From contig JACMZG010001914.1 in assembly GCA_018340805.1 (NCBI GenBank), positions 23,825,827 to 23,889,826 of the forward strand: a stretch of DNA of 64,000 bases. The letters are read 5' to 3'. The DNA is from Microvelia longipes (taxonomy: Eukaryota > Arthropoda > Insecta > Hemiptera > Veliidae). The stretch's first letter is position 1. Each line of letters opens with the position of its first letter. Below are positions 1 to 38,019 of this stretch, one piece after another. The position numbers and the translations under genes were made by a program. The notes below the pieces were generated by a model. That model had not been told where the DNA came from and did not search any database. It saw only the letters and a list, made by a program, of their open reading frames with translations.

Positions 1-1171
1 TAAGAGTGCCAACTTAAAAACTTTTAAGTTGGCACTTTATTTTAAAAGAAGTTTTAAAAGAACTTTATTTTAAAGAGTTTATTTTAAAAGAAAAATTTTT
101 GCTGTAATTTTCTTTCTATTAACATTTTTTAAAGAAGAGGTTTAGCATCTTTCTGGGTTTAGTTGCTTTCTGATTGGTCAATCGCCTAAACAGCTGATTC
201 CATTTGTTTTTTTAGTAAATACACTCTACATGTTAACATTTAATTAAAATCTGATTAAACAAAGGAATTTCAACTTTAAGGTCAACCTTCGGTCAATGGA
301 AAGAAGTTAATAGAGGAAGAAGTCCTGACAGATTTTTCAGTAACACTTTATCTTCTTCCCACATGTTTGCTGGTACCGATGATGACTAAATTTGGGTTTA
401 TTTAACACTTCTTTTTCTAATAAACAAAGGAATGTATAAAGTAATACTTATTTCTAAAACAAATTCATTAAAATTAACTAAAAATCAATCCTTATTCTCA
501 GTCTTATTAAATAAAATGTACAAAATAAAAAAGCTTAAAAAGCTATAAATGGTAAAATTTAAATGTACTAATGTCTGTTTATGAAGTATTTGTAAACATT
601 GTAAATTATTTTTTGAAAAGTCACTTCATAAAATATAGAAGGAAGTTATTGACACATGTCTCATGATAACATTAACAGTAGATATCATGGTATTTGGTAG
701 ATTATTAGCCTTACAGGGAATAATGAACAAATTAATATATAGGAGTAATAAGCGAAATATCCAGATATATATTAATAAACATCTTTATAAACCTTAACAA
801 GGCTCTAATATTTTCATTGCAATCATCATGGAGGCCAAAAATTACTATGTCAACTTGTTTTCTAGAGAATAATTTTACAAAAACTTAAAATTAACTTCCT
901 GTTAAATAATTTAAAAAATACTTATTTAAGATCCTGTACAATGTTCTTTATAAATACTTAAATTACCTTTCTGTTAAAAAAATAAACTTAAAACAATTTA
1001 CGGAATTCTAAATAAATAAAATAACATCCAGTTAGTTATTCAACAGAAATATCACAAATTTATAATCTCAAGGTTAATTTTCTCAGTTACATAAAGATCT
1101 AACTGGATTCAAGTCAATTTTTTTTTAATGTGGAATTCAAATATTTAAAAGAGCGGTATTCTAAAGCCATC
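1..1171. other. AT-rich non-coding stretch
   Basis: I see no coding exon, RNA gene or clear transposon here. Near the left edge (about 5-37) there is a short perfect hairpin, AGTGCCAACTT paired with AAGTTGGCACT. It is probably the end of a palindromic repeat cut by the window boundary. Confidence 0.5.
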
Positions 1172-1391
1172 ATTTTGCAAATTTAGGTCAGAAAACACAC
1201 TTATTTTACAAAAGTAGGTCAGAAACCACACTTATTTTGCAAAATTAGGTCAGAAACCACAATTATTTTGCAAAATTAGGTCAGAAATCACACTTATTTT
1301 GCAAAATTAGGTCAGAAACCATACTTATTTTGCATAATTAGGTCAGAAACCACACTTATTTTGCAAAATTAGGTCAGAAAACCACACTTAC
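1172..1391. repeat. 31-bp tandem repeat, about 7 copies
   Basis: The unit reads roughly ATTTTGCAAAATTAGGTCAG followed by AAACCACACTT and repeats head to tail seven times. Copies differ by only one to three substitutions, mainly in the GCAAAATTAG part. The low divergence suggests a young or homogenised minisatellite. No flanking gene is visible. Confidence 0.9.
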
Positions 1392-2372
1392 CTTCAATGT
1401 ATTATTAAAACCTCATAAACATCTTTATGAACAATTTCTATAATTGATCAAAATATAATTTAGCAATCAATAAAAAGCTGAATTCATGAAATAGAACAAT
1501 AATGCATGTAGGAACCCACTCAGATGCTGATGGCAACCATTACGCTCAAATTGTAATCTGAAGTTGGTGATAGTTTATATGAACTAATCTCATATAAACT
1601 TAGAGTGAGTCAGACCTCTGAGGTGTCTAAGGTCAGAATATTTACTGACCTGAAGAAATATTGAGTGGGTATGAAATATTAAACAATATAAAAATAGTGA
1701 AAACAAAATCCTTCTAAGAGATAAGTTTCCTTGTTCATTTATAAAATTTAGTATTCACCAGCAAATCCTTTTTCACTCAAAATTTAAAAGAAAGCTCCAA
1801 AAAAATAATAATTATAATATTTTTGGAATTGATAAGTTGTACTAAAGATTCCTACTTATTTGAGTAACTAACATAATTTATCAAAAAAATTACTAAAACT
1901 ATTAATTACTATTTAAAATGACTGTGACATAAATTACAGAGTAATTTATGAAATTAATGAACACATCAATTCTAATTTCATGAGCTTTAAATGATTCAGG
2001 GGAACTAACATTTAAAAGGACTATATTAATTTTTTAAAAAAAAAACTATTTGTTAACTTTGACTATTGGAAATTGGAAAAGTTTACCACATATTAAAGAG
2101 ATATTAAATAATCTATCTAAAAAGATGAAGAAGATAATTTGTTAAAATCACTAAATAATCCAAGGTGGATATTGGAAGGTTTGTTTATATTTACAGGACC
2201 AAAAAAGGAAGTCAAAGAAAAATGTCATCACTTGCTTAGAAAATAATAGTGTTCCCTAATATTGAGTAAATTAGTGAATAACTAAATCTGCTGTAATCCA
2301 ATTATGTATATTGATATTAGTAGTTGTCTCTGTTCTTCCTAGTTAATAAGATAAAAGATACTTGAGACGGTC

Positions 2373-2951
2373 AACCAGGGCCCTGTTTCACAAAACTACA
2401 AATCTTGTATACTACACTAGTAAAAAGTTACAAGTTAAGTAATAATTGTAAGAAAATTGGTTCACTAATATACTGGTATAGACTTGTAATTACTGATGGT
2501 TTTTATACAATTGTATTAAACATATCTAAAATTGTAAACATATTATTAAAACCCATTTTCATTCATATAAGTAAATTATTTCTAAAATACGAGAAGTATT
2601 ATTTGTAAAAAATGTTTTACAAAGTCATATTGAATATCCCGATTATCATTACAATTTATTGCAACCTATAAGGTTTTTGTAAACAATATGCCAACATATT
2701 ATTAAAACCAGTTTCATTCATATAAGTATATTATTTTGAATGTGATTATTTCTAAAGTGTATGTATGCAATTATTTACAAGTCAATGTTACAAGTAATTG
2801 TAGTTGACAAGAAAATGTTGTTTATTAATAGAAATGCTACAAATCTACAAGTGTATTCTTGGCAACACTCATACATTTGTCATTACAGCACATTTGTTTT
2901 TACGGTTTTGGTAACTACAAGACTTGTACTTTTGTAAAACAGGCCCCTGGT
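2373..2951. mobile_element. MITE with hAT-like terminal inverted repeats
   Basis: The left end reads CCAGGGCCCTGTTTCACAAA and the right end, reverse-complemented, reads CCAGGGGCCTGTTTTACAAA; the complementarity continues inward for about 35 bp. CAGGG termini are typical of hAT-type non-autonomous elements. No intact 8-bp target duplication is visible (flanks ggtcaac and gttatac agree only partly), so superfamily assignment is inference. Two internal sub-repeats (about 2525-2590 and 2690-2740) share 'attattaaaacc...ttcattcatataagta'. Short open frames inside show no protein similarity and are not genes. Confidence 0.7.
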
Positions 2952-4415
2952 TATACATACAATCTTTACTATAGTAATACACACAGTTATAATCAATTGA
3001 CAACAAGGGAGCCACTGAGGCTAGTCCTGGGTGCTAAACCAAGCTCACAATTTTATATTGGACCAACTTCATTGGTTCCTCAAGAATATATACCCACACT
3101 GTCAACTGATTATAACCATGCGCATTACTATAACATTGTATGACAGAACTCCACTACGAATCATTGCAGATTCATGTCCATAAAAAATTGGTGAGGTCTT
3201 GAATTTTATTTCATCAAAACTGACAATACAAAGTGACATCAGCAGATTCATAATTCTTTCACTTCTTGTTTAACCTCTACAAGGAAAATGAGGATAGTTA
3301 AACTACAATAGAAAACAAAGAACTACAATTACATTGTACCTAACACAGAGAGAGCTTACATTAGTTTTGGGTACCTAACACAAATAATATGGAAAAACTA
3401 ATTGCATTTGGTGCAGAAAAAAAATTATCTTTCCAGGTTAACAGTTTATTTGTTAGTTTAAACTGTACCAATTTTAAATAATAAAATGGTACATCTATTA
3501 ATTAAAAAAATTGAGATCCCTCAACACCTGGGTAATTTTGGATTATCAAAAAAATTGTATTAAGAACAAAAATTTTAGCTTCATATTGTCATTACAATCA
3601 CTGATTAAGAGAGACAGTTTATTTTGTATGAATAGGAGGGAGAAAGAAACAACATTTAAAATAACAATTGTAAAAAATGTGTTTAAAATAATCACAAAAA
3701 GTATTGATAAAAAACAATAAAATATAATAATATTTTATCGTTTAAAGTATATTACAGTTAAATAAGTTTAAAACCTCGACAAAAGTTAAAGTTTTACGTG
3801 GAAAAATATGTAATTTAACTTTAAACATTTTAAGATGACTTTCTTTTAATTAAAAAAATATCTTGCGTAAGTTTTGTCAGGTTTTTACACTGGTTCAAAT
3901 TTATTTAGCTCTCGATATCATTCTTTTAAGTTTGAGTTCTTATAATAAAGTCTATAACTTAAAAATTAAAATAATATAAAAAATGAAAAATAAATCAATA
4001 AAAAAGAGGTTAGATTTTATAAATATATTTGTTTCACGTTTAAAAAAATAGTCAAATCTTCAATTTTGATACTGAATAAATAAGAAATAATACTGTTCAT
4101 GTTTCCTCTTTGAAAATCTTAACTTTTTTTATACAGGTTTGCCAAATGTTAGTCATAAGTTTTTGTAAAAATCCATTTACTAAAAAGAATTTTGTTTCTG
4201 CAATAAATATGATTAATAATTTTTCTAAATTTCCCAGACAAGTCCCCATTTAAAAATTTCAAATGGGTTTTTACTCAATCATTAACATTTTTGTTCACTT
4301 CCAAAATTTCAATAAGATAAGTTGGAAGTCGAGTAAAAATTAAAGCCAAAAGTACTGAAGAAACTACTATTGTATTCGTTTTAATAACTTTAGAGCTTTT
4401 GGACTCTTATAAATT
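2952..4415. other. No gene seen; AT-rich sequence
   Basis: Only short open frames without recognisable motifs occur, for example around 3511-3720, which is low-complexity Lys/Asn/Ile-rich. I see no clear repeat boundaries. Confidence 0.4.
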
Positions 4416-5033
4416 GTAATATCAATTAAATTAATGAAGACTTCAGTCCTTTTTTATTAAAATTTATTGAAAATAAATTGACGAAGAGCTTTCGCCCAGG
4501 GATCCTGAGCTTCTTCAGTTCTTAAAAATGACAAAAATTAAAAAGTTTGAAAATTAACAAAATTTTGAATGTTTTTTTTTTATGTCACGTGTCTAACTAA
4601 GTAAATAAATTTAAAATGAAATTATAAAAAAAAGGTAAAGGAAAAACCACCGACCAGAAAAAGAAAAGTGTCGTATACTTTATACAGAACCACATATAGA
4701 CAAAAGGAAGTTTTTAGAAATGCTCTGTATAAAAAGCTGACAAAGACAGTATGAACAAAAAACAAGACATTAACAATTTTAGCAGTATTTATTAAAATAT
4801 TATCTTGAAATCTTAATTTTTCCTTTACCCTTTTTTGTAATTTCATTTTTAATTTATTTACTTAGACATGTGACATATAAAAACATTCAAATTTTTATTA
4901 ATTTTCAAACTTTGTCATTTTTGAACCGAGAAGCTCAGGATCCCTGGGCGAAAGCTTTTCGTCAATTTATTTTCAATAAATTTTAATAAAAAGAGCTGAA
5001 GTCTTCATTAATTTAATTGATATTGTATTAGTT
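4416..5033. mobile_element. Foldback element carrying head-to-head CTGAAGA...GAAA modules
   Basis: Two arms of about 210 bp (4416-4640 and 4818-5033) are inverted copies around a central spacer of about 180 bp. Each arm contains, reading toward its outer end, CTGAAGA followed by a 7-bp stem (GCTCAGG paired with CCTGGGC) and then GAAA and a TCTTC block that can pair with GAAGA. The right copy has a degraded CTGAAGA. A related single copy lies at 33710-33960, so this is a dispersed family. The CTGANGA-stem-GAAA layout resembles the hammerhead core reported in Penelope-like elements; that link is inference. Confidence 0.75.
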
Positions 5034-6361
5034 TTATTCATAAATAAAACTTGGCTAGAGTTTATTGCGGTCATCAAATGCATAGCTTGATTTGTTGATA
5101 ACAGAAGAATGATGCTTAATAAAGGCCCTTAATGATGTTATCTCATTTTTAACCATTTAACACATTATATTTATTACTATTTTTATAAATTTATTAATGA
5201 AACATTATTAATTGATATTTGATGATTCATCCTTAAGGGTGCATTTCAATAAATACATCAAATTTTGTTTTCCAAACTGAAAACCACCTTCCATGATATT
5301 TATACCCTTTCAAGTTATTGCATTGTTACCAACCTGATACCTTTGCTTTGACTTTAAAATAGTGGAAACCTGCCTTAGAAATTTGAAAAACTGAATGTTA
5401 CAAGATTTCAATGAATTTTAGATTTCTTTGAATGTTAAGTTTCTTAGAGAGTCTCAGTTCCTAATTTCCTGTAGAGAGTGCTTGGAGAGTGTTTATACCA
5501 GTAGAGAGTTGTAGATATCAGAAGAAGAAATACTAATAGTGTTGATGCAACCATAGCTAAAAACAAAACATTAAGTTCAAACAATTAGTTGGTTTTTAAC
5601 AACAGAGACAGATACGGATGTAAGTAATATAGATTCTGCATTTTGTGCAGTATGGGATTTAATTGATCAACCAGTCCTGTTTTAACCAAGCAAACCAATA
5701 ATAAATATATCTTATACAATCTTGTTGCATAAATTTTATTTAAAAAATTATCATGTAGCATAATCCACATTCAGATTTATTACTGAAGGTCTCTAAGCTG
5801 TAAAGTAAATTATTTAAGCATTATCAATAAATTAATTGAGTTATGAGAAACATATCCACAGTAATTAGAGTTAAAAAATATAAGCATAAAGCGAAAGCTA
5901 AGGAAATAAACTCCCAATGTGAAGCCAACGGCTTTATTTACTTAACTTCTAAGGCTAAGCCAAGAGAATTAATTATTGCTAGGGTAAAATAATTTTACTC
6001 CTGAAGTGCATAAAAGATTTTATCTCAAGATGTTGCTGTGATTTAATTAATGTACGTTTTGTTTTTAAATTTATTTGGGTGCTGCCCCTGGAAAAATATT
6101 TTTAAAAAATTGAATTTTAAACTTTGAAATTGAAACTTGGGGGCCCAATCAATAGGAGTCACATTATACTCCCAAGAGAGAAAAAAGAGCTTCTTTACTC
6201 CCTAAAAACTAGCCATTAAACCATAAATTATACACCATCTGGAGGTAAATAATTTTAAATTAATTAATGCTTCTATAAGATATCCTTCTTCATATTTCAT
6301 GACAAAAAATAGGTTTTTTTATAATAGAAGGCTAAATTCCCAAATAAACCCACTAAAAATA
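5034..6361. other. No gene seen
   Basis: AT-rich unique-looking sequence with no exon, RNA gene or repeat boundary that I can support. Confidence 0.4.
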
Positions 6362-7040
6362 CCTGTTACAAAACAGCAGAAGTAGAATGTGTTAAAGTCT
6401 TTGCAAGAGACCAGTATAGGGCACTATCAGACTACTACTGTTACAAAAACAGCAGAAGTAGAATGGTTAAAGTCTTTGCAAGAGCCCAGTATAGGGCGCT
6501 ATCAGACTACTACTGTACAAAAACAGCAGAAGTAGAATGTGTTAAAGTCTTTGCAAGAGCCCAGTATAGGGCGCTATCAGACTACTACTGTTACAAAAAC
6601 AGCAGAAGTAGAATGTGTTAAAGTCTTTGCAAGAGCCCAGTATAGGGCGCTATCAGACTACTACTGTTACAAAAACAGCAGAAGTAGAATGTGTTAAAGT
6701 CTTTGCAAGAGCCCAGTATAGGGCGCTATCAGACTACTACTGTTACAAAAAACAGCAGAAGTAGAATGTTTAAAGTCTTTGCAAGAGCCCAGTATAGGGT
6801 GCTATCAGACTACTACTGTTACAAAAACAGCAGAAGTAGAATGTGTTAAAGTCTTTGCAAGAGCCCAGTATAGGGCGCTATCAGACTACTACTGTTACAA
6901 AAACAGCAGAAGTAGAATGTGTTAGTCTTTGCAAGAGCCCAGTATAGGGCGCTATCAGACTACTACTGTTACAAAAACAGCAGAAGTAGAATGTGTTAAA
7001 GTCTTTGCAAGAGCCCAGTAAGGGCGCTATCAGACTACTG
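6362..7040. repeat. 76-bp tandem array, 9 copies
   Basis: Nine near-identical units of 74-77 bp follow each other; ACAGCAGAAGTAG recurs at about 6373, 6449, 6523, 6599, 6675, 6752, 6828, 6903 and 6978. Each unit holds an imperfect palindrome (CTACTACTGTT facing AACAGCAGAAGTAG) and a second short palindrome (GCCCAGTATAGGGC). Differences are mostly one- to four-base deletions. The array is sharply bounded and more GC-rich than its surroundings. Confidence 0.95.
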
Positions 7041-7689
7041 GTGCACTCTCTAAATGAAGAACTTTAATATCTAATTGCAATGAAAGACCAGCATTATGGG
7101 ATGATTAAGTATCAATTATTGACCAACTATAAGAGTGTATTAAAAAAAATTAAACTACATAATTATTACTTTCTCTGCTTAAAAAAATATTTCGACTAGT
7201 TACGAACTCAAAAGCACAAGCTATGTAAAGTTTAAAATGAACAGGAAGTACTTATTTTTATAAGTACTTTTTCATACTAAGTAATGAGGGTATAAAAGAA
7301 AATTACTGCTATTATTGGATAAATGCTTACTTTTATAAGTACCTTTGGTAGCAGGGAGATGTTCTTAGTACTTTCTTCACTTAGTAGTAGTAGTAATATG
7401 GGAGGGAGTGGTAGTAACTACCAGGCAAGTTTTTGGGCCCTTTTTGCCAGCTCCCTAAGATAGTGTTCTACTCCTTATAATTTCAAGTGTAGGTATATTT
7501 CATCTAACCTAGACAGAAGAGCCGTGAATTTCTATGGTTCCTCTCAAACTTTTTTCAAGCAATCATACATATTTTCACTGACTCTTATAGTATAGTAAAA
7601 ACTAGGAACAACACTTGCCCTCACTGTTAAACCAAACCTCCATACACTTTAAACTACAAGGCAGACACACTATAGTATTACAATGAATC
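7041..7689. other. Repeat-derived, no gene
   Basis: Contains one unit of a short repeat ('attattggataaatgcttacttttataagtac', about 7310-7345) that recurs at 7995-8030 and in degraded form near 8060. The SINE at 7690-7965 therefore sits inside or next to this decayed tandem repeat. Confidence 0.4.
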
Positions 7690-7965
7690 ACTATGAGGGT
7701 CCTAAATTTTGCCTATACCCAGTTTCTAAGGTAAGGGGTCTTTAACGAGTACCTAACAACACACAGGCTCAAGACTACCAGCTTTACGTCCCTTCTAAAG
7801 GACGTGGTACGCAGAATTTTTATCCCTCTCATAAAAATCCCAGAGGCCCATGCTGGGATTGAATCCATGACTAAATAAACTCCATTTTAAAAGTTTAAAG
7901 TATATTTATTCTGTGTATTGGCCACGTACCTTAACCACTACACCACGGGTGACTCTTTCTCTCAC
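7690..7965 (-). mobile_element. tRNA-derived SINE
   Basis: Read on the minus strand, 7950-7915 gives GTGGTGTAGTGGTTAAGGTA, a good RNA polymerase III A box in a tRNA D-arm context. Further down, GGATTCAATCCCAGC is a B-box/T-arm match. The A and B boxes are separated by extra sequence, so it is not an intact tRNA gene. The following body ('gggacgtaaagc', 'cgttaaagacccc') is like arthropod SINE bodies. The 3' limit is uncertain and may extend to about 7360. Confidence 0.6.
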
Positions 7966-8269
7966 TACTTTAAGAACAAAGGAAAAGTATTGCAATTATT
8001 GGATCAATGCTTACTTTTATAAGTACTTTCTCTAACTTACTTCTGTTGTTATTAAGGAAATGTACAGTTATTATTGGATACATAAAAGGTTTTTAAACTT
8101 TTATTAGTGTATCCTTTAAGACAATAAAAATAATATATTTGGTACACCAATTTAGAGACCTCTAGCATAAATTTATGAGTAGAAATGAAAATTATAGCTC
8201 GGTATAAAATTGTATGATTGAAATATAAAAGCTTGTAACAGCATAATAAAATTTTATTTTAATGAATTC

Positions 8270-8395
8270 TAAGATAAAGATTTAGGTCTTGAATGAATAA
8301 ATGAATCCGAGATAAATCATGGAATGAATTAATCCATGATAAATCACCGAATGAATGAATCCATGATAAATCAAAGAGTGAATGAATCCGACGTT
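8270..8395. repeat. About 26-bp tandem repeat, 4 copies
   Basis: The unit approximates GAATGAATGAATCCATGATAAATCA and is repeated four times with a few differences. It ends exactly where the module at 8389-8425 begins. Confidence 0.75.
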
Positions 8396-8556
8396 TTGCT
8401 TCCACTGTGGGAAGCATCTACAGGGATATAGGAAATTGTGGATGAAAATTCAATACTTTACAAAACTGAACTAAATTCACTTTTTTAGAGCATCGTGTTT
8501 TCATCCATGATGTCCTAAATGCCTGAAGATGTCTCCTACAGCGGAAGCTAAACATC
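8389..8556. repeat. Head-to-head pair of CTGAAGA-stem-(G)AAA modules
   Basis: The left copy (8389-8425, minus) reads CTGTAGATGCTTCC, loop, GGAAGC, then AAAACGTCGG. The right copy (8522-8556, plus) reads CTGAAGATGTCTCC, loop, GGAAGC, TAAAC. Each has a CTGANGA block, a short stem and an AAAC block in the same order as the modules elsewhere in the window. Both cores carry substitutions, so these look like decayed copies. Confidence 0.55.
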
Positions 8557-9359
8557 ATATTCATCATCTACATTAATACTGTCACTACCGAAAGACCTAA
8601 ATCTTCTTGAGAATAACCCCGGGAGCCAAACTTAGAATATTAAGATATTTAATTATGATAAGCAAACAAAGAACAATCAAGGGCAGAATTTAAAATAAAT
8701 ACAAACAAAAGATAGATGGAAAAAAGGAAGCTTGAATGGGGTGGATTGAAATGAACTGGCAACATGTGAGAGCTTCATAAAATATATAAAAGCATTTATG
8801 TAGCAATTTCAGTAGGCATGTTTTTAAACGTTTGAAGGCCAGCTATAATATAATGACGAAATGAAATAATCTAAGATGATAGAATCAATTTTTAAACATG
8901 TTGCTCCCTTCGTGTTATTATTCTTTTTCAAATGTTTCTTTTCCCATTTCCTTCCTTATTTATTTGTTTTTCCTCAAATTTGTCTTTAAATCTGGGGGTT
9001 TTGAGAGAGCTTTGAGGTTCTCCTAGACTTTTGACCCTTGGGGAAATTTAGGGTTCAATTTTGGCAGCACTGTCACAATTTAAAATAAAAGGTGATTTCA
9101 TTGTAGTTATGTTTTCTCTTTACATCTCCTCCTTTCCTATAACATCCCTTACAAATATTATCTAAAAACTATTTAATTCTGTTTAATTTATTTTTTCTTA
9201 TTTCATTGATCAAAGCTATCTTAGGTCGGTTGTGGGTGTTGTGTAGTCTCTTCCCAAATTTAGATTGCCTTAAGTTTTATATCACTTCCCTAGCTTTTCC
9301 GTTGAGTTTTTCCTTTTAAGTAGCATTTTCACTATTATTCATTACTTTATATAAGAGAG

Positions 9360-9540
<181 letters not shown>

Positions 9541-10309
9541 AACCTCAAGGTGTAAGTCCAAGTCTTAGTACATGGACAGATGTGTTAAAATATATTTTCT
9601 AAACTTTGAATCATAAGTAGAAGTTTGATAAGTTATTTGATTAATTTCATTCTATTATTTCTTTTGAGAAACTTGAACTTAAGTTTTAAATTTCATCTCT
9701 TCAATGTAATTTTTATTATTAATTTTATTTTATTTTATTATACATTACATTTTTTTTATTTTTCTTAATTTTTTGTAAGTTATATTTACCTCTTATTCCT
9801 TTATAGAAAGTTGTTCTAATGCTTTGCTTAATTTGGACAAGGATCCAAAGGTACAGAGTTCCTTAGATAATAATCAAAGTATCTTCAGCTTTAACTCCCC
9901 CCACTCTACAACTACCACTAATGAATATGACAAAAACAATACTAAGACATTTACAATGAAAATGAAATAGACCTTTGATGAGCTAGACAAACTAACAACC
10001 CAGACAGTACATCTGTGCAAGTATTTTAGTAAATAAAATATTCAAACCTGTTGTAAGTCCTAAGAGAATAATAAAATATAGAATTATGAGTTACAAATAA
10101 AACTATAAAATTTAAAAAGAAGTGAAGGCCACAGAAAGAAAAAAGAAAAGATTACAACTCAGTCTCCGATTCCTTATCAATCAATAAATCATAACGATTT
10201 TTACCTAAATCATGGACAAAAACAAATGAAAATTGTATTAGAAACTTACAAATTGTAATAACAGGAACAGTAGCAAATATGATATATAGGCTGGTCTATA
10301 AATATATGC

Positions 10310-10390
10310 GTTGTAGCCGCCTTAATGGTCACCTTTGACACCATTGAGGTCTGGGGTTCACATCCCAGGTTATGTTCTCGGTTTATATAA
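10310..10390 (+). mobile_element. tRNA-like SINE head (fragment)
   Basis: GTAGCCGCCTTAATGG is a weak A box. CTGGGGTTCACATCCCAG is a clean 5-bp T-stem with a B box (GGTTCACATCC). The anticodon arm does not fold, and no acceptor stem closes it, so this is a tRNA-derived repeat head rather than a tRNA gene. Confidence 0.45.
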
Positions 10391-10539
10391 GATTATTGTT
10401 CAAATAAATTATCGTCGTATTTAAAGTAAACTTCCCATTATTTCTTTTAATATTTGTATTTGTAATAATTTTAAGTTGACTAGTCACAGATAAAATTTAA
10501 TTTGTAGTAAAGATGATGGCGGTAAGAGAGCACCGCTCG

Positions 10540-10800
10540 TCTCTCGTAAATACTTCACATAATCTTTGGAATTTTAATTGAAGGTCAGAGTGAGTTTAGG
10601 CTCTGTCGGTGCCTTGATGAGTTGGAACATGATATTATTTTGAGCCAATAATTGTTGACGAATGTGCAATCATGGAACAGTTCCCAGATGTAGCATTGCA
10701 TTTTGCTAGTTACATTTCCTAGGTGTCTCTCGCACAATTATATTGTGTCAACTATTCATGTTTCGCAAAACTAGGTAGTACCAAATTATATAAGGATAGA
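10540..10800 (+). repeat. Dispersed about 260-bp repeat of unknown origin, copy 1
   Basis: From 'gtaaatacttcacat' to 'cgcaaaactaggta' this matches 25245-25505 closely over its whole length. Long shared blocks include GAACAGTTCCCAGATGTAGC and CACAATTATATTGTGT. The pair is better conserved than most repeats in the window. I do not recognise a protein or RNA family in it. Confidence 0.75.
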
Positions 10801-11099
10801 ATATTTCAATTATATCATCTTCCTCAGCAGAGCCACGGGAGTTAATTAGTTTATCTCCCTCAGCTTGTTAGCTAAGTGAGCTAATGAAGTTACCTCTATC
10901 TAAATACATGAAATATTGAATTGTATCAGAATCTAGATTGGATTGCTTTTTTCAAGAGTTTCTTGACTCCCAAAAATTTGTCGGGCGCCAAATTACAACT
11001 AAATAACAATAAATTAACCTCTATTCTATTATAACTAACCCTGTTTCTACTTTCATCACATCTTTCCTTTTCATTTTCTATTTATTTTCACATAGACTT

Positions 11100-11105
11100 T
11101 TATTT
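11100..11105 (-). promoter_or_regulatory. Candidate polyadenylation signal of the acid phosphatase gene
   Basis: AATAAA on the minus strand about 50 bases past the stop. Another AATAAA overlaps the stop codon itself (11154-11159); the downstream one is the likelier signal. Confidence 0.4.
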
Positions 11106-11154
11106 TTGTAGATTTCGAGAAAGAGAAGTCAACACAGATACAGTAGTTTCAAAT

Positions 11155-36674
<25,520 letters not shown>

Positions 36675-36692
36675 TATCGCAAAATAATACAA

Positions 36693-37589
36693 ATAAAAAA
36701 ACCAAGGAGATCAATTGGAAGATGAAAACTAAATTTTGTAAATAACTATAACATGGAAAACCTAGCAAAGCATATTGGAATGATATAAAATCGAAAAGTT
36801 CGGTAACAAAGGCATTCAAACAATCCACCGTACGCTCCAGTCGTTTCTAAAGTTTAAAACATACTGAATCAAAAATCTGTTGAGTCGTTTTTATTTGAAA
36901 AAGTTAAATTATCTCGCCCTACCACAACTACTTCTCCCACCAACCAAACAAAACTACTCGAATCGAAATGTTTTGATTTTAATCATATGATTTGACAATA
37001 CAACTGTACTAACATTTACAATAAATAATTTTTCTAAACAAAGATTTAAATTTAAGAGGAGGGGGCTTTAGCCTCCCTCCTGATTTGAAATTAGCCCCCC
37101 AAGAAAATTAAATATATTTAATTGTTACATAAAAAGTATACTTTATCAATAAATAATTAATTATGACTTTTTTCCTACTTTTAATAAGTTTTGTTATTTA
37201 ATGAAGATTAGGGGAGAGGGACAAAATACCCAGAACACCCTGGGCACTTAAATATCTAGGTCCAGCCCTGATCCCTATCTTCCATCATAAAAAATCGGGT
37301 ACGGGGTACCTCGGTTTTTTTCCTTGTCAGATCGGATTCGCTAAGTTCATCCTGCCCTCCTTTGGAGTAATTTCTCAAATCTATACAAATAGCAGCCAAT
37401 CAAGAATTTCTTTGTTGCTTTTTCTTTTATTCCGAAACGATCATTGTACCAGAAATCATATTTCATGTCGTGAAACCGCAAGTAAAGTTTTTCTTTTTGG
37501 AATTGATTTCGTTCAGTTTTATCCACCAAAGGTTACCAATCAACATACTTTTTAACTACCTGTAACGTTGATTCACTTTTCTGGCACGC
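36693..37589. other. Upstream of the acid phosphatase gene; no gene seen
   Basis: This should hold the promoter or 5' UTR exons of the acid phosphatase gene, but I cannot place a TATA box or start site with confidence. 37290-37345 contains a minus-strand fragment of the 5S-like repeat tail (GGTACCCCGTACCCGATTTTT). Confidence 0.4.
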
Positions 37590-37765
37590 CTCACAGTTTG
37601 AAGGCCCTTAGTATTGTGAAAACCCAGCAACTTTACTTTGAAACGCCAATGACCGTTACCACCCAATACGGACATGATTCCCTATTGGAATCATGTCATA
37701 TACTTTTTTTTAACAAAGACTTGGCGGGGAATTTTTTACCACGTAAGAGGTATTTGGAAAGACTA
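37590..37765 (-). mobile_element. Half copy of the ACTCCCC foldback element
   Basis: GGCCCTTAGTATTGTGAAAACC, CGCCAATGACCGTTACC and GACTTGGCGGGGAATTTTTT match the right arm at 18560-18735. Confidence 0.6.
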
Positions 37766-38019
37766 AAAATACTGTTGGTGACACACTGTGTCGAGTAGTC
37801 GTTTTGAATACTTTGTGGGGCTCTGAGTTGAATGAAAATGGTCCGGACCCGATTCGAGTTCTCAAAGCTGGGGACCCGGTTTCGAATCTTGGTTCTGGGT
37901 CAATTTATTATTAGTTAATAATTACAAAATAATTCTGGAGCGGAATTCCTTTGAATCGGTGAGCAACACCAATCCAATCATTGCTCGGGATTCAAGTTTA
38001 TGTTTCATAGTCAGGACGG

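Noticed and set aside
5..37. Hairpin as a bacterial-type terminator
   Set aside because: The context is eukaryotic and no gene ends there; it is more likely the edge of a palindromic repeat.
2405..3143. Two small open frames as possible genes
   Set aside because: They lie in and just beyond a MITE, are low complexity and match no domain.
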